From assembly GCF_022968825.1 (NCBI RefSeq), contig NZ_JALHKS010000001.1, positions 248,001 through 312,000 on the forward strand: a stretch of DNA of 64,000 nucleotides. The letters are read 5' to 3'. This document shows, piece by piece, positions 33,633 to 41,031 of this stretch. Within the stretch, counting starts at the first letter, position 1. The number at the start of each line of letters is the position of its first letter. The notes under the pieces are model-generated. The model made no database searches. It saw only the letters and a list, made by a program, of their open reading frames with translations, and was not told the DNA's origin. Source of the stretch: Chryseobacterium salipaludis. Its GTDB lineage: Bacteria > Bacteroidota > Bacteroidia > Flavobacteriales > Weeksellaceae. The position numbers and the translations under genes were made by a program.

Positions 33633-34337
33633 ATGAATATTGATATCTGGAGCGACATTCGTTGCCCGTTTTGTTATATCGGAAAGAAAAACTTTGAAGA
33701 GGCACTTAGCAAATTTCCCGACAAAGAGCAGGTGAAAGTAACCTGGCACAGTTTCCAGCTGGATCCGCAGTTGCAAACCCAACCGGAAGCAAATGCACGC
33801 GAACACTTTATTAAAACAAAAGGAATCAGCGCTGAAGATGCGCAGGGTATGTTTCAGCATGTGGAACAAGTCGGGAAACAGGCAGGAATTAATTTTGACC
33901 TGGCGAACCAGAAGGTAGCAAATTCCTACCGGGCGCATCTGCTGCTGCAATTAGCTTCGTCCAAAAACAAAGCGGATCAGGTCGAAGAATTGCTTTTCAG
34001 AGCGCAGCTTACCGACAGCAAAAATATCGATGATGAAAATACTTTAATCGAAATTGGTCAGGAAGCCGGATTCTCAGAAACAGAAATCAAAGCAGCGCTG
34101 GAGTCCGAGATATTTGCAGCAGGCGTTTCCCGCGACATGTTGCTTGCCAGTCAAATGGGCATTAATTCAGTGCCTTTCTTTGTAGTTAATGATAAATACG
34201 GCGTTTCCGGTGCACAGCCCGCCAATGTTTTTCAGGAAGTGCTGGAGAAATCCTGGAACGAATACAAAGAAGGAGACCACGGCCTGAATATTCTATATGA
34301 AGGCAAAAGTTGCGACACCGATGGCAACTGTGATTAA
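33633..34337 (+). CDS. DsbA/FrnE family oxidoreductase
   Basis: 234 residues beginning MNIDIWSDIRCPFCYIGKKNF. The CPFC active-site pair at about 11-14 sits in a thioredoxin fold with a helical insertion (about 45-170), and the cis-proline loop is NSVPFFVVNDKYGVSGAQP. There is no signal peptide, so it works in the cytosol, unlike periplasmic DsbA. FrnE-type proteins act as disulfide isomerases or thiol-dependent isomerases. The tail has extra cysteines (SCDTDGNCD). It follows pyrE-pyrF by 18 bases and is probably co-transcribed. Confidence 0.87.
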   Translation: MNIDIWSDIRCPFCYIGKKNFEEALSKFPDKEQVKVTWHSFQLDPQLQTQPEANAREHFIKTKGISAEDAQGMFQHVEQVGKQAGINFDLANQKVANSYRAHLLLQLASSKNKADQVEELLFRAQLTDSKNIDDENTLIEIGQEAGFSETEIKAALESEIFAAGVSRDMLLASQMGINSVPFFVVNDKYGVSGAQPANVFQEVLEKSWNEYKEGDHGLNILYEGKSCDTDGNCD

Positions 34338-34420
34338 TTCGTAGAGATCTGCAAGCGCGGGTCTTTTTTATTTGGAGCAGGAATTGCAGGTTCAGCCGTA
34401 ACTTTAAATAAAGACAGATT

Positions 34421-34924
34421 ATGAGTCGCGGATTTGTAAAAGAAGATGATCAGGAAGAAGTTCCGCTGGTACCGCCCAGAGCTGACCTGCCGGCAGGCAC
34501 AGAAAATCTGGTGACACCAGACGGAATGAACCAGTTATTGCAGGAACGCACAATTCTCCTCGAGGAACAGGAAGCGCTGGATAGTTCCCAGGAGAAGGAA
34601 TACCGCATTGCTTTTAACCATTTAAATGCGCGCCTACAGCTGCTGAACGAACGAATTGCTTCGGCAAAGGTGATGGATTTACAGAAATATCCTCAGGATG
34701 AAGTTCATTTCGGTGCGACGGTTACTTTTAAAAATCACGAAACAGGACAGACCCAGACTTTCCAGTTGGTCGGCGTGGACGAAGCCAGCATCGCGCAAAA
34801 AAAGATTGCCTTCATCACACCTTTAGCAAAAGCTTTGCTTAACAAAAAAACAGGAGAAACGGCGATACTGGCCTTAGGAAATAAAAATGTGCCGCTGGAA
34901 ATACTTGATATCCAATATCAGTAA
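34421..34924 (+). CDS. GreA/GreB-like transcription elongation factor
   Basis: 167 residues. An N-terminal extension (about 1-30, SRGFVKEDDQEEVPLVPPRAD) precedes a two-helix coiled coil (about 32-85) and a FKBP-like C-terminal domain (about 90-165) with VHFGATVTF, LVGVDEASI and ITPLAKALLNKKTGETA. In Gre factors the coiled-coil tip enters the RNA polymerase secondary channel and stimulates cleavage of backtracked RNA. The tip acidic pair is not obvious (ALDSSQEKEY), so cleavage activity is uncertain and it may be a Gre homologue with another role. Its 3' end overlaps the converging MFS gene by seven bases. Confidence 0.82.
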   Translation: MSRGFVKEDDQEEVPLVPPRADLPAGTENLVTPDGMNQLLQERTILLEEQEALDSSQEKEYRIAFNHLNARLQLLNERIASAKVMDLQKYPQDEVHFGATVTFKNHETGQTQTFQLVGVDEASIAQKKIAFITPLAKALLNKKTGETAILALGNKNVPLEILDIQYQ

Positions 34925-36081
34925 ATGCTTTTTTTTCCAAAGATAATTAACAGTAACATCGCTACTGCAAACGCAAGGCCCAACAGCGAAACGCCCGCCC
35001 AGCCGCCCAGATGCCAGGCAATGGCGCCCAGACTGGTTCCTGCTGCGCCGCCGATAAAAAAGCCCACCATATAAATCGTGTTTACACGGTTTCTTGCTTC
35101 AGAGTTTCGCGAGAAGACGATGTTCTGATTGGTAATATGCACCGCCTGCACACCGAGATCGATAACAATAATTCCGATAATCAGCCCAATCAGAGAATAG
35201 GTTGAAAAGAAAAATAAAATCCAGGAAGCGGTAATAAGTCCTGCACCTACAAGCAACAGTTTCCTTTTCGGAACGCGGCTGTTGAGTTTCCCGAAATAGG
35301 TTGCGCCCAGCGCACCGGCAATTCCAAAAAGTCCGAGTCCGCCGGCAACTGCACTCCCATACCCGAAAGAATCTTCGAGCATAAAGACAATGGTGGTCCA
35401 GAAAATACTTAAACTGCCGAACGCAAGCGCACCGCGAAGCGTAGCCATTTGCAGTGATTGTTCAGTACGCAGGTAAAAAGCCAGCGAGCGCATCAGTTTG
35501 CCGTAACTTTCCGTGAAAACAGGTTTAATAACGGGCAACGCTTTATTCAGTAATATAAATAATAACACCATGAGTACCGCTGCGCCGTAAAAAACACTAC
35601 ACCAGCCAAAGTATTCACCGGTAATTCCGCTCAGCACGCGACTCCCCAAAATACCGATGAGCAGCCCACTCATTACAATTCCAATTGATTTTCCGCGCGC
35701 TTCGATGGTACTTAAATGCGCCACCATAGGCACAAAGAGTTGCGGCAGCGTGGAGCTGAATCCAATAACGAAGCTGCAGAAAACCAATACTTCCACGTTG
35801 GGCGCCGCCGCCGCACCTATCAAAGAAGCGATCAGTACCAGGAAATCCCACCGCACAATTTTCAGATTAGAAATCTTGTCGCCCAGCGGAATAATCAGCA
35901 ACAGACCGAGTGCATATCCGATTTGGGTGGAAAGTGCCACATGGCTTATTTGCGCTTCTGTTACCTGAAGCATTTCAGACATCTGTTGCAGCAAAGGCTG
36001 ATTATAGTACAGGTTAGCGACAATAAGGCCTGCGGAAATACTGAGCAAGTATAAGGTGGAACTTGGCAGGCTTTTCTTCAT
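34918..36081 (-). CDS. MFS transporter, probable efflux
   Basis: 387 residues from the ATG giving MKKSLPSSTLYLLSISAGL; an in-frame GC-poor upstream ATG is less likely. Twelve membrane segments. The opening IVANLYYNQPLLQQM is typical of YnfM/AraJ-like MFS members, and GDKISNLKIVRWD takes the place of the loop 2-3 motif. Substrates of such proteins are varied (drugs, sugars) and cannot be named. Its last codons overlap the converging Gre-like gene, so the two transcripts must overlap. A TATTTTTG string upstream of the start is a possible -7 box. Confidence 0.82.
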   Translation of the reverse strand: MKKSLPSSTLYLLSISAGLIVANLYYNQPLLQQMSEMLQVTEAQISHVALSTQIGYALGLLLIIPLGDKISNLKIVRWDFLVLIASLIGAAAAPNVEVLVFCSFVIGFSSTLPQLFVPMVAHLSTIEARGKSIGIVMSGLLIGILGSRVLSGITGEYFGWCSVFYGAAVLMVLLFILLNKALPVIKPVFTESYGKLMRSLAFYLRTEQSLQMATLRGALAFGSLSIFWTTIVFMLEDSFGYGSAVAGGLGLFGIAGALGATYFGKLNSRVPKRKLLLVGAGLITASWILFFFSTYSLIGLIIGIIVIDLGVQAVHITNQNIVFSRNSEARNRVNTIYMVGFFIGGAAGTSLGAIAWHLGGWAGVSLLGLAFAVAMLLLIIFGKKSIY

Positions 36082-36129
36082 AAAATCATTATAAGCCTGC
36101 AAAAATACAGCTTCTGAATTTTTCCCACC

Positions 36130-36975
36130 TTATTTTGCAAGTACGTATCGGCGGATTTCTATTGGACTAAAGGTATAGCGTTCGGTTTCCATTTCTTTCG
36201 CGCTAACACCGATCTCATACCAGGGCGAATCGGTTTTACTTCGCGGATTCTTAAGAATACGAATATCCTGTGCAGGCATAAAAGATTCCGCGAGCAGGTA
36301 TTTTCTTTTACCTTGCGTATCTTCCGCTACCGCCATGATGATCACAAGATGACCGGGGCTTCCGGGTTTTATAATAAAATCACCGGCCTCAATTTCGGTT
36401 TCAGCTGGCACGGGTTGAGAATCCTGATATAAAGAAATAGTACCCGCATACTGAAAAACCAAATCCAGATAGGACCGGAAATTCTCGTAGGTATCAAGAA
36501 TCGATGGAGTATTAATAAACTGAACGCGCTTCCCGGTTTCCACCGTTCGGGTGCCATTCAGATATTCCTGCAGACTCAGCCTCTGACCGCTGGTGAAAGC
36601 GAAAGAAATTTCTGCCCGGCGGCCGCTGTGATACAAATGTTCCGCATACAGCCGGATCCAGGCATCTGCACACTGCTGCAGATCACGGGATCCGGTATCA
36701 ATTCGGAGCAAGCCTGTATTTGCGGAATGGGTCTGCAGAATCTTTCCCCGGTGATCTCGTGCAGGAATACCAGCAGGATGCATGGGAAAATGTTGAAGGA
36801 AATCTGCGAAGCTGCCGTCTGCTTCCTCTTTCCAGTGATACCCTGCGGGCAGTTGGAATCTGGTTCGGATGCTGTTTTGCCTTTCGTTTATTACCAAAAG
36901 CCGGGTTTCTTCCAGAATCTGCGCATGAAACAGAGTCGACAGCAAAATGATAAGAAGAGATAAAAATTTTGGCAT
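36130..36975 (-). CDS. DUF4846 family exported protein
   Basis: 281 residues from the ATG giving MPKFLSLLIILLSTLFHAQ (signal peptide). The mature protein has LPAGYHWKEEADGSFADFL, a YEFLYH-type DUF4846 middle (LYAEHLYHSG), NTPSILDTYENFRSYLDLVFQYAGT, and DFIIKPGSPGHLVIIMAVAED near 215-235, where the GSPGHLVII segment is the family's best-conserved block. Biochemical function unknown; probably periplasmic. It diverges from the M1-like gene; a TAAATTTG -7 box lies at the complement of 36996-37003. Confidence 0.82.
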   Translation of the reverse strand: MPKFLSLLIILLSTLFHAQILEETRLLVINERQNSIRTRFQLPAGYHWKEEADGSFADFLQHFPMHPAGIPARDHRGKILQTHSANTGLLRIDTGSRDLQQCADAWIRLYAEHLYHSGRRAEISFAFTSGQRLSLQEYLNGTRTVETGKRVQFINTPSILDTYENFRSYLDLVFQYAGTISLYQDSQPVPAETEIEAGDFIIKPGSPGHLVIIMAVAEDTQGKRKYLLAESFMPAQDIRILKNPRSKTDSPWYEIGVSAKEMETERYTFSPIEIRRYVLAK

Positions 36976-37025
36976 AATATTTACCGCGCCTGTGTCAAAT
37001 TTAGTGGATATTTCGGTAATGCCGG

Positions 37026-37054
37026 TTGATACATTAAAAACATCATTATATTTG
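37026..37054 (+). promoter_or_regulatory. Likely promoter of the M1-like gene
   Basis: TTG at 37026-37028 and TATATTTG at 37047-37054 (spacer 18). The ATG is only eight bases after the -7 box, implying a leaderless or nearly leaderless message. Confidence 0.5.
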
Positions 37055-37062
37055 AAAACCAT

Positions 37063-39876
37063 ATGAGGAAGAGATACTGCTGGCCCGCCCTTTTTTTATT
37101 TTTCTCTGCCGGGCTCCAGGCTCAGCAGGACAGCATTTACATAGATGCTGGATTATCCGACGACCGCAGAATGCTGAATGTCTCGCAGAAGATCTTTTAT
37201 ATTAATACCAGCGAACAACCCCTTTCTCAAATCAAACTGCTGAACTGGAACGCCGGCTACCGCACCCGCCGAACGCCGCTGCTGAAAAGAACGCTGCAGG
37301 ACCGAAAAAATGAATTGTATTTTGCCGAAGAGAATGAACTGGCGCAGGTAAAGAATCTTAGTGTTGAAATTGCAAACGAAGCTGTTACGGCCAGTTCGCA
37401 GGAAGAAAACATATATCTTCCTTTGCAAGAGGAACTGCAGCCGGGCGAAAGCGTATGGCTGCAGCTCAATTATCAGGTAGAGCTGCCTTTACGGAAATTC
37501 ACAGGCTATGGAACCGATGAGGAACGAACCCATTTAAAATACTTCTTTATCGTACCGGATACGGTTGAACCGCTCTATTCGCGACACTACAAAAATATTG
37601 AGGAAAATCAAAGCCCCGGAAATCACTGGAATTTTACATTCGATTTGCCACCCGGCTTTTTCATCGATGGGAATTTAGAAAGAACGGGGAATACTACGTT
37701 GCAGGGCAATTTGACAGAGGATCCGGAATTTCTCATTACACGGACCGAATATACACCGCTGCAGTTTTCAGTGAACGGACAAAACATAACGGTGCAGGCC
37801 GGGTATGGCATTTCAGAGGAAGAAAAACAGAGACTGAATTTTCTGATTCCATTACAGCTCGATTTTATCCGGCAACATATCGGAACCTTGCCTTCAAAAA
37901 TATTTTTAAGTGAACGGTTTAAAAAACAGGAAAGTTTCGTGGGAATCGATGACCTGCATTTCTGGAAATTTCACTATTCCTTATTCAGTAAAGCTGAGCA
38001 AACAGACCTGAATTATTTCAGCATGCTTTCGAAAGCGGTATTGCAGGAAACTGCTGTTTTCGAACAGGAAGAAAATCACTGGCTGCTCAATGGATTAAAA
38101 ACGTACCTGGAAATTCAGTATCTGCAAAGAAATTATCCGGATCGCAAACTGCTGGGAAATCTGCCGGAACAGGTGAAAATCTTTGGGATGAAACCACTGA
38201 AAATATTTCATGCTTCGCGCCTGAAACTGCTGGAACGCTATGGGTTGGCGTATCAGTACATGCAAACGCAGAATCTGGATCAGGCCATTGATACTCCTTT
38301 TTCAGAACTCAGTAATTTCAATGGGACTGCCATAAGCCATTTTGAAACGGGCACGTTATTTAATTTCCTCGCCGAAAAATTGGGGACACACCAGTTTAAC
38401 GATTTCATCAAAACATATTTAAAGGAAACTGACGGAAAAATTGCAGAAAAACAGAAATTCCTCGATGAATTAACGCTCGCTTCCGGCTATTCGGCGGATT
38501 TTATGGATCGGTTTGTACTGCACAAAAACAGGGTTAATTTTAAATTAAAACGCTTTAAGAAAAACAACGACGAGTACCTTCTAAAGATTGCTAAGAATAC
38601 CAGCATGACTGTTCCGTTTCAGGTGCAGACGCAGGATAAGGAAGGGAACAAAAAGAAATATTGGTTTGATACGGATGACCGGAAGCGCGCCGTGGAATAC
38701 CGGATTCCACAGTCCGCCGCAGAAAAAATTATTTTAAATGATGATTATATCTTCCCGGAAACCAACTTCAGGGATAACTACCGCTACACGACGGGGCTGT
38801 TTGCCAACACGAAAAAAATCCGGCTGAAAATTCTGACTGACGTTCCTAATCCCGAATACAATGAAATTTATCTGAACCCACGCCTGAACTTTAACGCGTA
38901 TGATAAAGTTTTGCTGGGCCTTAACATCCGGAATACGGCATTATTTGACCGGCGGTTTAAATATTCATTCACACCCTATTTCAGTACGGGCACCGGGAAG
39001 TTAACGGGTTCCGGAAGTGTGGGCTATTCCTTTCAGCCGGCCGAGGCGTTCTTCCGCAGTCTGGATGTGGGCGTGTCTGCATCGCATTTTCATTATGATT
39101 ATGACCTGACGTACCAAAAATTTACCGCATTTGCCAACCTTAATTTTGCTAAAAACCCAAGATCAGATATCGGACGCAGTATTCAGTTTGCGTATAACTA
39201 TCTCGAAAAAGATCTGAATCCGGAACTTGTGCTGCAGAATGAATATGGCAAATATAATTTATGGAACATCGGTTATGCGTATTCGGACCGCCGATTGATT
39301 CATGAACGTTTTTTCAGTACCGGTTTGCAATGGATGGAGGATTTCCAGAAAATCTCCAGTGAGTTTTCCTATCGTTGGGAGTATGCTGAAGACAAAAAAA
39401 TCCTGCTCAGGTGGTTCGGTGGCTATTTCTTCACCAACAAAACCAAGAATGATCTTTTTGATTACGGGATCGCGCGCGTGTCCAACTATGCGTTTTCATA
39501 TGGACTGCTCGGCCAGAGTGCTACTTCCGGACTGCTGGCACAGCAGGCTATTATCGCGGAAGGCGGCTTTAAATCATTCGTAGGTGATAAAGCAAATCAA
39601 TGGATAACGACGGTAAATGTGGATAGCCACGTCTGGAAATGGTTTAATGTCTATGCAGATGCAGGAATGTATAAAAACAGGGATGCCGGTGCACAGTTTA
39701 TCTGGGATTCCGGCGTAAAGCTAAAAGTAATTCCCGACTTTCTGGAAGTCTACTTCCCTATTCAGAGTTCACTCGGGTTTGAGCCGGGTTTTAAAGATTA
39801 CGGTAAGCGAATCCGTTTCACCCTGAATCTGAATATTTCCGCGCTGACCAGCTATTTCCGCCGCGGCTGGTTCTAA
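37063..39876 (+). CDS. M1-peptidase-like protein without zinc site, with probable C-terminal beta-barrel
   Basis: 937 residues with a signal peptide (ending AGLQAQ). Residues about 20-480 follow the M1 aminopeptidase plan, with an N-terminal beta-domain and then a helical domain. However, the position of HExxH reads VLQETAVFE, and the WLNEG glutamate segment reads HWLLNGLKTYLE (339-350, Asn343 where the zinc glutamate should be). After about 600 the sequence becomes alternating aromatic beta-strands (FKYSFTPYFSTGTGKLTGSG, and many Y/F-rich strands) ending in SALTSYFRRGWF, with the terminal phenylalanine of outer membrane barrels. It is therefore probably a non-catalytic outer membrane protein. 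Function unknown. Confidence 0.72.
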   Translation: MRKRYCWPALFLFFSAGLQAQQDSIYIDAGLSDDRRMLNVSQKIFYINTSEQPLSQIKLLNWNAGYRTRRTPLLKRTLQDRKNELYFAEENELAQVKNLSVEIANEAVTASSQEENIYLPLQEELQPGESVWLQLNYQVELPLRKFTGYGTDEERTHLKYFFIVPDTVEPLYSRHYKNIEENQSPGNHWNFTFDLPPGFFIDGNLERTGNTTLQGNLTEDPEFLITRTEYTPLQFSVNGQNITVQAGYGISEEEKQRLNFLIPLQLDFIRQHIGTLPSKIFLSERFKKQESFVGIDDLHFWKFHYSLFSKAEQTDLNYFSMLSKAVLQETAVFEQEENHWLLNGLKTYLEIQYLQRNYPDRKLLGNLPEQVKIFGMKPLKIFHASRLKLLERYGLAYQYMQTQNLDQAIDTPFSELSNFNGTAISHFETGTLFNFLAEKLGTHQFNDFIKTYLKETDGKIAEKQKFLDELTLASGYSADFMDRFVLHKNRVNFKLKRFKKNNDEYLLKIAKNTSMTVPFQVQTQDKEGNKKKYWFDTDDRKRAVEYRIPQSAAEKIILNDDYIFPETNFRDNYRYTTGLFANTKKIRLKILTDVPNPEYNEIYLNPRLNFNAYDKVLLGLNIRNTALFDRRFKYSFTPYFSTGTGKLTGSGSVGYSFQPAEAFFRSLDVGVSASHFHYDYDLTYQKFTAFANLNFAKNPRSDIGRSIQFAYNYLEKDLNPELVLQNEYGKYNLWNIGYAYSDRRLIHERFFSTGLQWMEDFQKISSEFSYRWEYAEDKKILLRWFGGYFFTNKTKNDLFDYGIARVSNYAFSYGLLGQSATSGLLAQQAIIAEGGFKSFVGDKANQWITTVNVDSHVWKWFNVYADAGMYKNRDAGAQFIWDSGVKLKVIPDFLEVYFPIQSSLGFEPGFKDYGKRIRFTLNLNISALTSYFRRGWF

Positions 39877-39879
39877 CAA

Positions 39880-39908
39880 AAAAACGCTCCCGGAACCAAC
39901 CGGGAGCG
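39880..39908 (-). terminator. Minus-strand terminator between converging transcripts
   Basis: Arms CGCTCCCGG (39885-39893) and CCGGGAGCG (39900-39908), 9 bp, 6-nt loop. The run of A at 39879-39884 is a T tract only on the minus strand, so it terminates leftward transcription; it may also help stop the M1-like gene. Confidence 0.75.
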
Positions 39909-40041
39909 CACGACAACACATAAATAAAAAATTATGAAAAGTAGGGTACTATGGATTGCAGACTCGCAGTACCTTGTACTTTTTTCCGCAGGCAACCCTA
40001 AGCTCTCACATAAAATATTTAACAAATTCCGTGCTACTTTT
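39909..40041 (-). ncRNA. Candidate structured small RNA
   Basis: Between two tandem minus-strand terminators lies a gene-free stretch with nested pairing. The outer stem AAAAGTAG (plus 39937-39944) pairs with CTACTTTT (40034-40041). The middle stem is GGATTGC (39953-39959) with GCAACCC (39992-39998, one G-U on the RNA). The inner hairpin is AGTAC (39968-39972) with GTACT (39976-39980). The minus-strand orientation is inferred from the terminator at 39880-39908, whose T tract faces that way. The upstream terminator at 40080-40109 already ends the protein gene, so a separate transcript or a processed 3' fragment would explain a second one. No TAnnTTTG promoter is clear. Confidence 0.35.
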
Positions 40042-40079
40042 TTATTTTTGGTATATTTTTATACCTTTAAGTTCTGCCA

Positions 40080-40109
40080 TAAAAAAAACTGCCTTTATAA
40101 AAGGCAGTT
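40080..40109 (-). terminator. Terminator after the T9SS cargo gene
   Basis: Perfect 10-bp inverted repeat AACTGCCTTT (40087-40096) / AAAGGCAGTT (40100-40109) with a 3-nt loop; the A run at 40079-40088 gives a T tract on the minus strand, 20 bases after the stop codon of the gene at 40129-40905. Confidence 0.9.
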
Positions 40110-40128
40110 AGTAATCTGTGAAACAGGA

Positions 40129-40905
40129 TTATTTTTTAATAATCTTTTGAGTAACCGCTTTACCGTTTACAGTTCCGGTAACAATGTACACTCCTTTTGG
40201 AAGGGAAGAAACATTTACTCTGCCATTTTCCGCAGCTGAAAGTGATTTAACAACCTGACCGTTTAGGTTAAGTACTTTCACATCATCAGATTTTGCTCCA
40301 AAAATAAGTTCGTTTGAAACGGAAGTGTTTTTAACAAGAGTGGAATTTACTTGCGCAAAATCTGCTACTGCAAGCGTCGCAGAACCTTTAATATCATCTA
40401 CGAATAATGCATTAGTTGAGTTCTTTTGCAGTTTAATAGAAAAAGTTGGCGTTGTTCCCCAATTTACATCTGTAACGTCTAATCTAACCGTTATCCAGTC
40501 AGCAGCATTGATTGACCCTGTATAAGCATTTGATCCAGAAGAAGTTATAGTAATATTACTGGTCGTACCGGCAGGAACGTTAAAAAACTTGTCTCCGGCG
40601 TTGAAAGAAACTCCTCCAGAAACCCCTTTCATTTTCAGAGTAACATACTTAACACCTGTAACATTCATGTTTTTGTTGGCAGTCATAACGTAGATGTTCT
40701 GATTTGTTGAATTGTTAACAATCTTAAGAGCACCTGTTCCACCAACCCCTCCGTCAGTACTTTGTTCTGCAGATTTAAGGGCAAATCCCAAACTTGAGTC
40801 AAAAGCCGCCCAGTCGTTAAAATCTGAACCAACAAATAAATTTGATTGTGCATTAACCGCCAAAGACATTGCAGCCACTGCAAATAAAGAATAAAGTTTT
40901 TTCAT
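40129..40905 (-). CDS. Small secreted protein with T9SS sorting domain
   Basis: 258 residues: signal peptide (MKKLYSLFAVAAMSLAVNAQ), one beta-sandwich domain (about 22-175) and a type A sorting domain at the C-terminus (VKVLNLNGQVVKSL, LPKGVYIVTGTVNG, ending KIIKK). The sandwich, rich in Asn, Ser, Gly and Thr, with WITVRLDVTDVNWG and FSIKLQKNSTNALFVDDIKG, resembles carbohydrate-binding or lectin-like modules, but no catalytic domain is present. The protein should be secreted through type IX secretion and held at the surface. Its ligand is unknown. The gene is AT-richer than its neighbours and monocistronic, with a terminator after it and a TAAATTTG box at the complement of 40931-40938. Confidence 0.82.
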   Translation of the reverse strand: MKKLYSLFAVAAMSLAVNAQSNLFVGSDFNDWAAFDSSLGFALKSAEQSTDGGVGGTGALKIVNNSTNQNIYVMTANKNMNVTGVKYVTLKMKGVSGGVSFNAGDKFFNVPAGTTSNITITSSGSNAYTGSINAADWITVRLDVTDVNWGTTPTFSIKLQKNSTNALFVDDIKGSATLAVADFAQVNSTLVKNTSVSNELIFGAKSDDVKVLNLNGQVVKSLSAAENGRVNVSSLPKGVYIVTGTVNGKAVTQKIIKK

Positions 40906-41031
40906 GATATAAAATTTTAAAATTGTATTGCAAATTTACACTTTCCAATTCATATACACACTGTCCATTAATGAAACTTAATACTTTCCCGCGCCTCTTT
41001 TCGTTACATTTACAGCCCAAAATTTTCCTGC

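Noticed and set aside
39934-40239. Open frame of about 100 codons on the plus strand after the M1-like gene
   Set aside because: Hydrophobic, low-complexity product that runs antisense into the T9SS cargo gene; structure in the DNA is better explained as RNA pairing and terminators.
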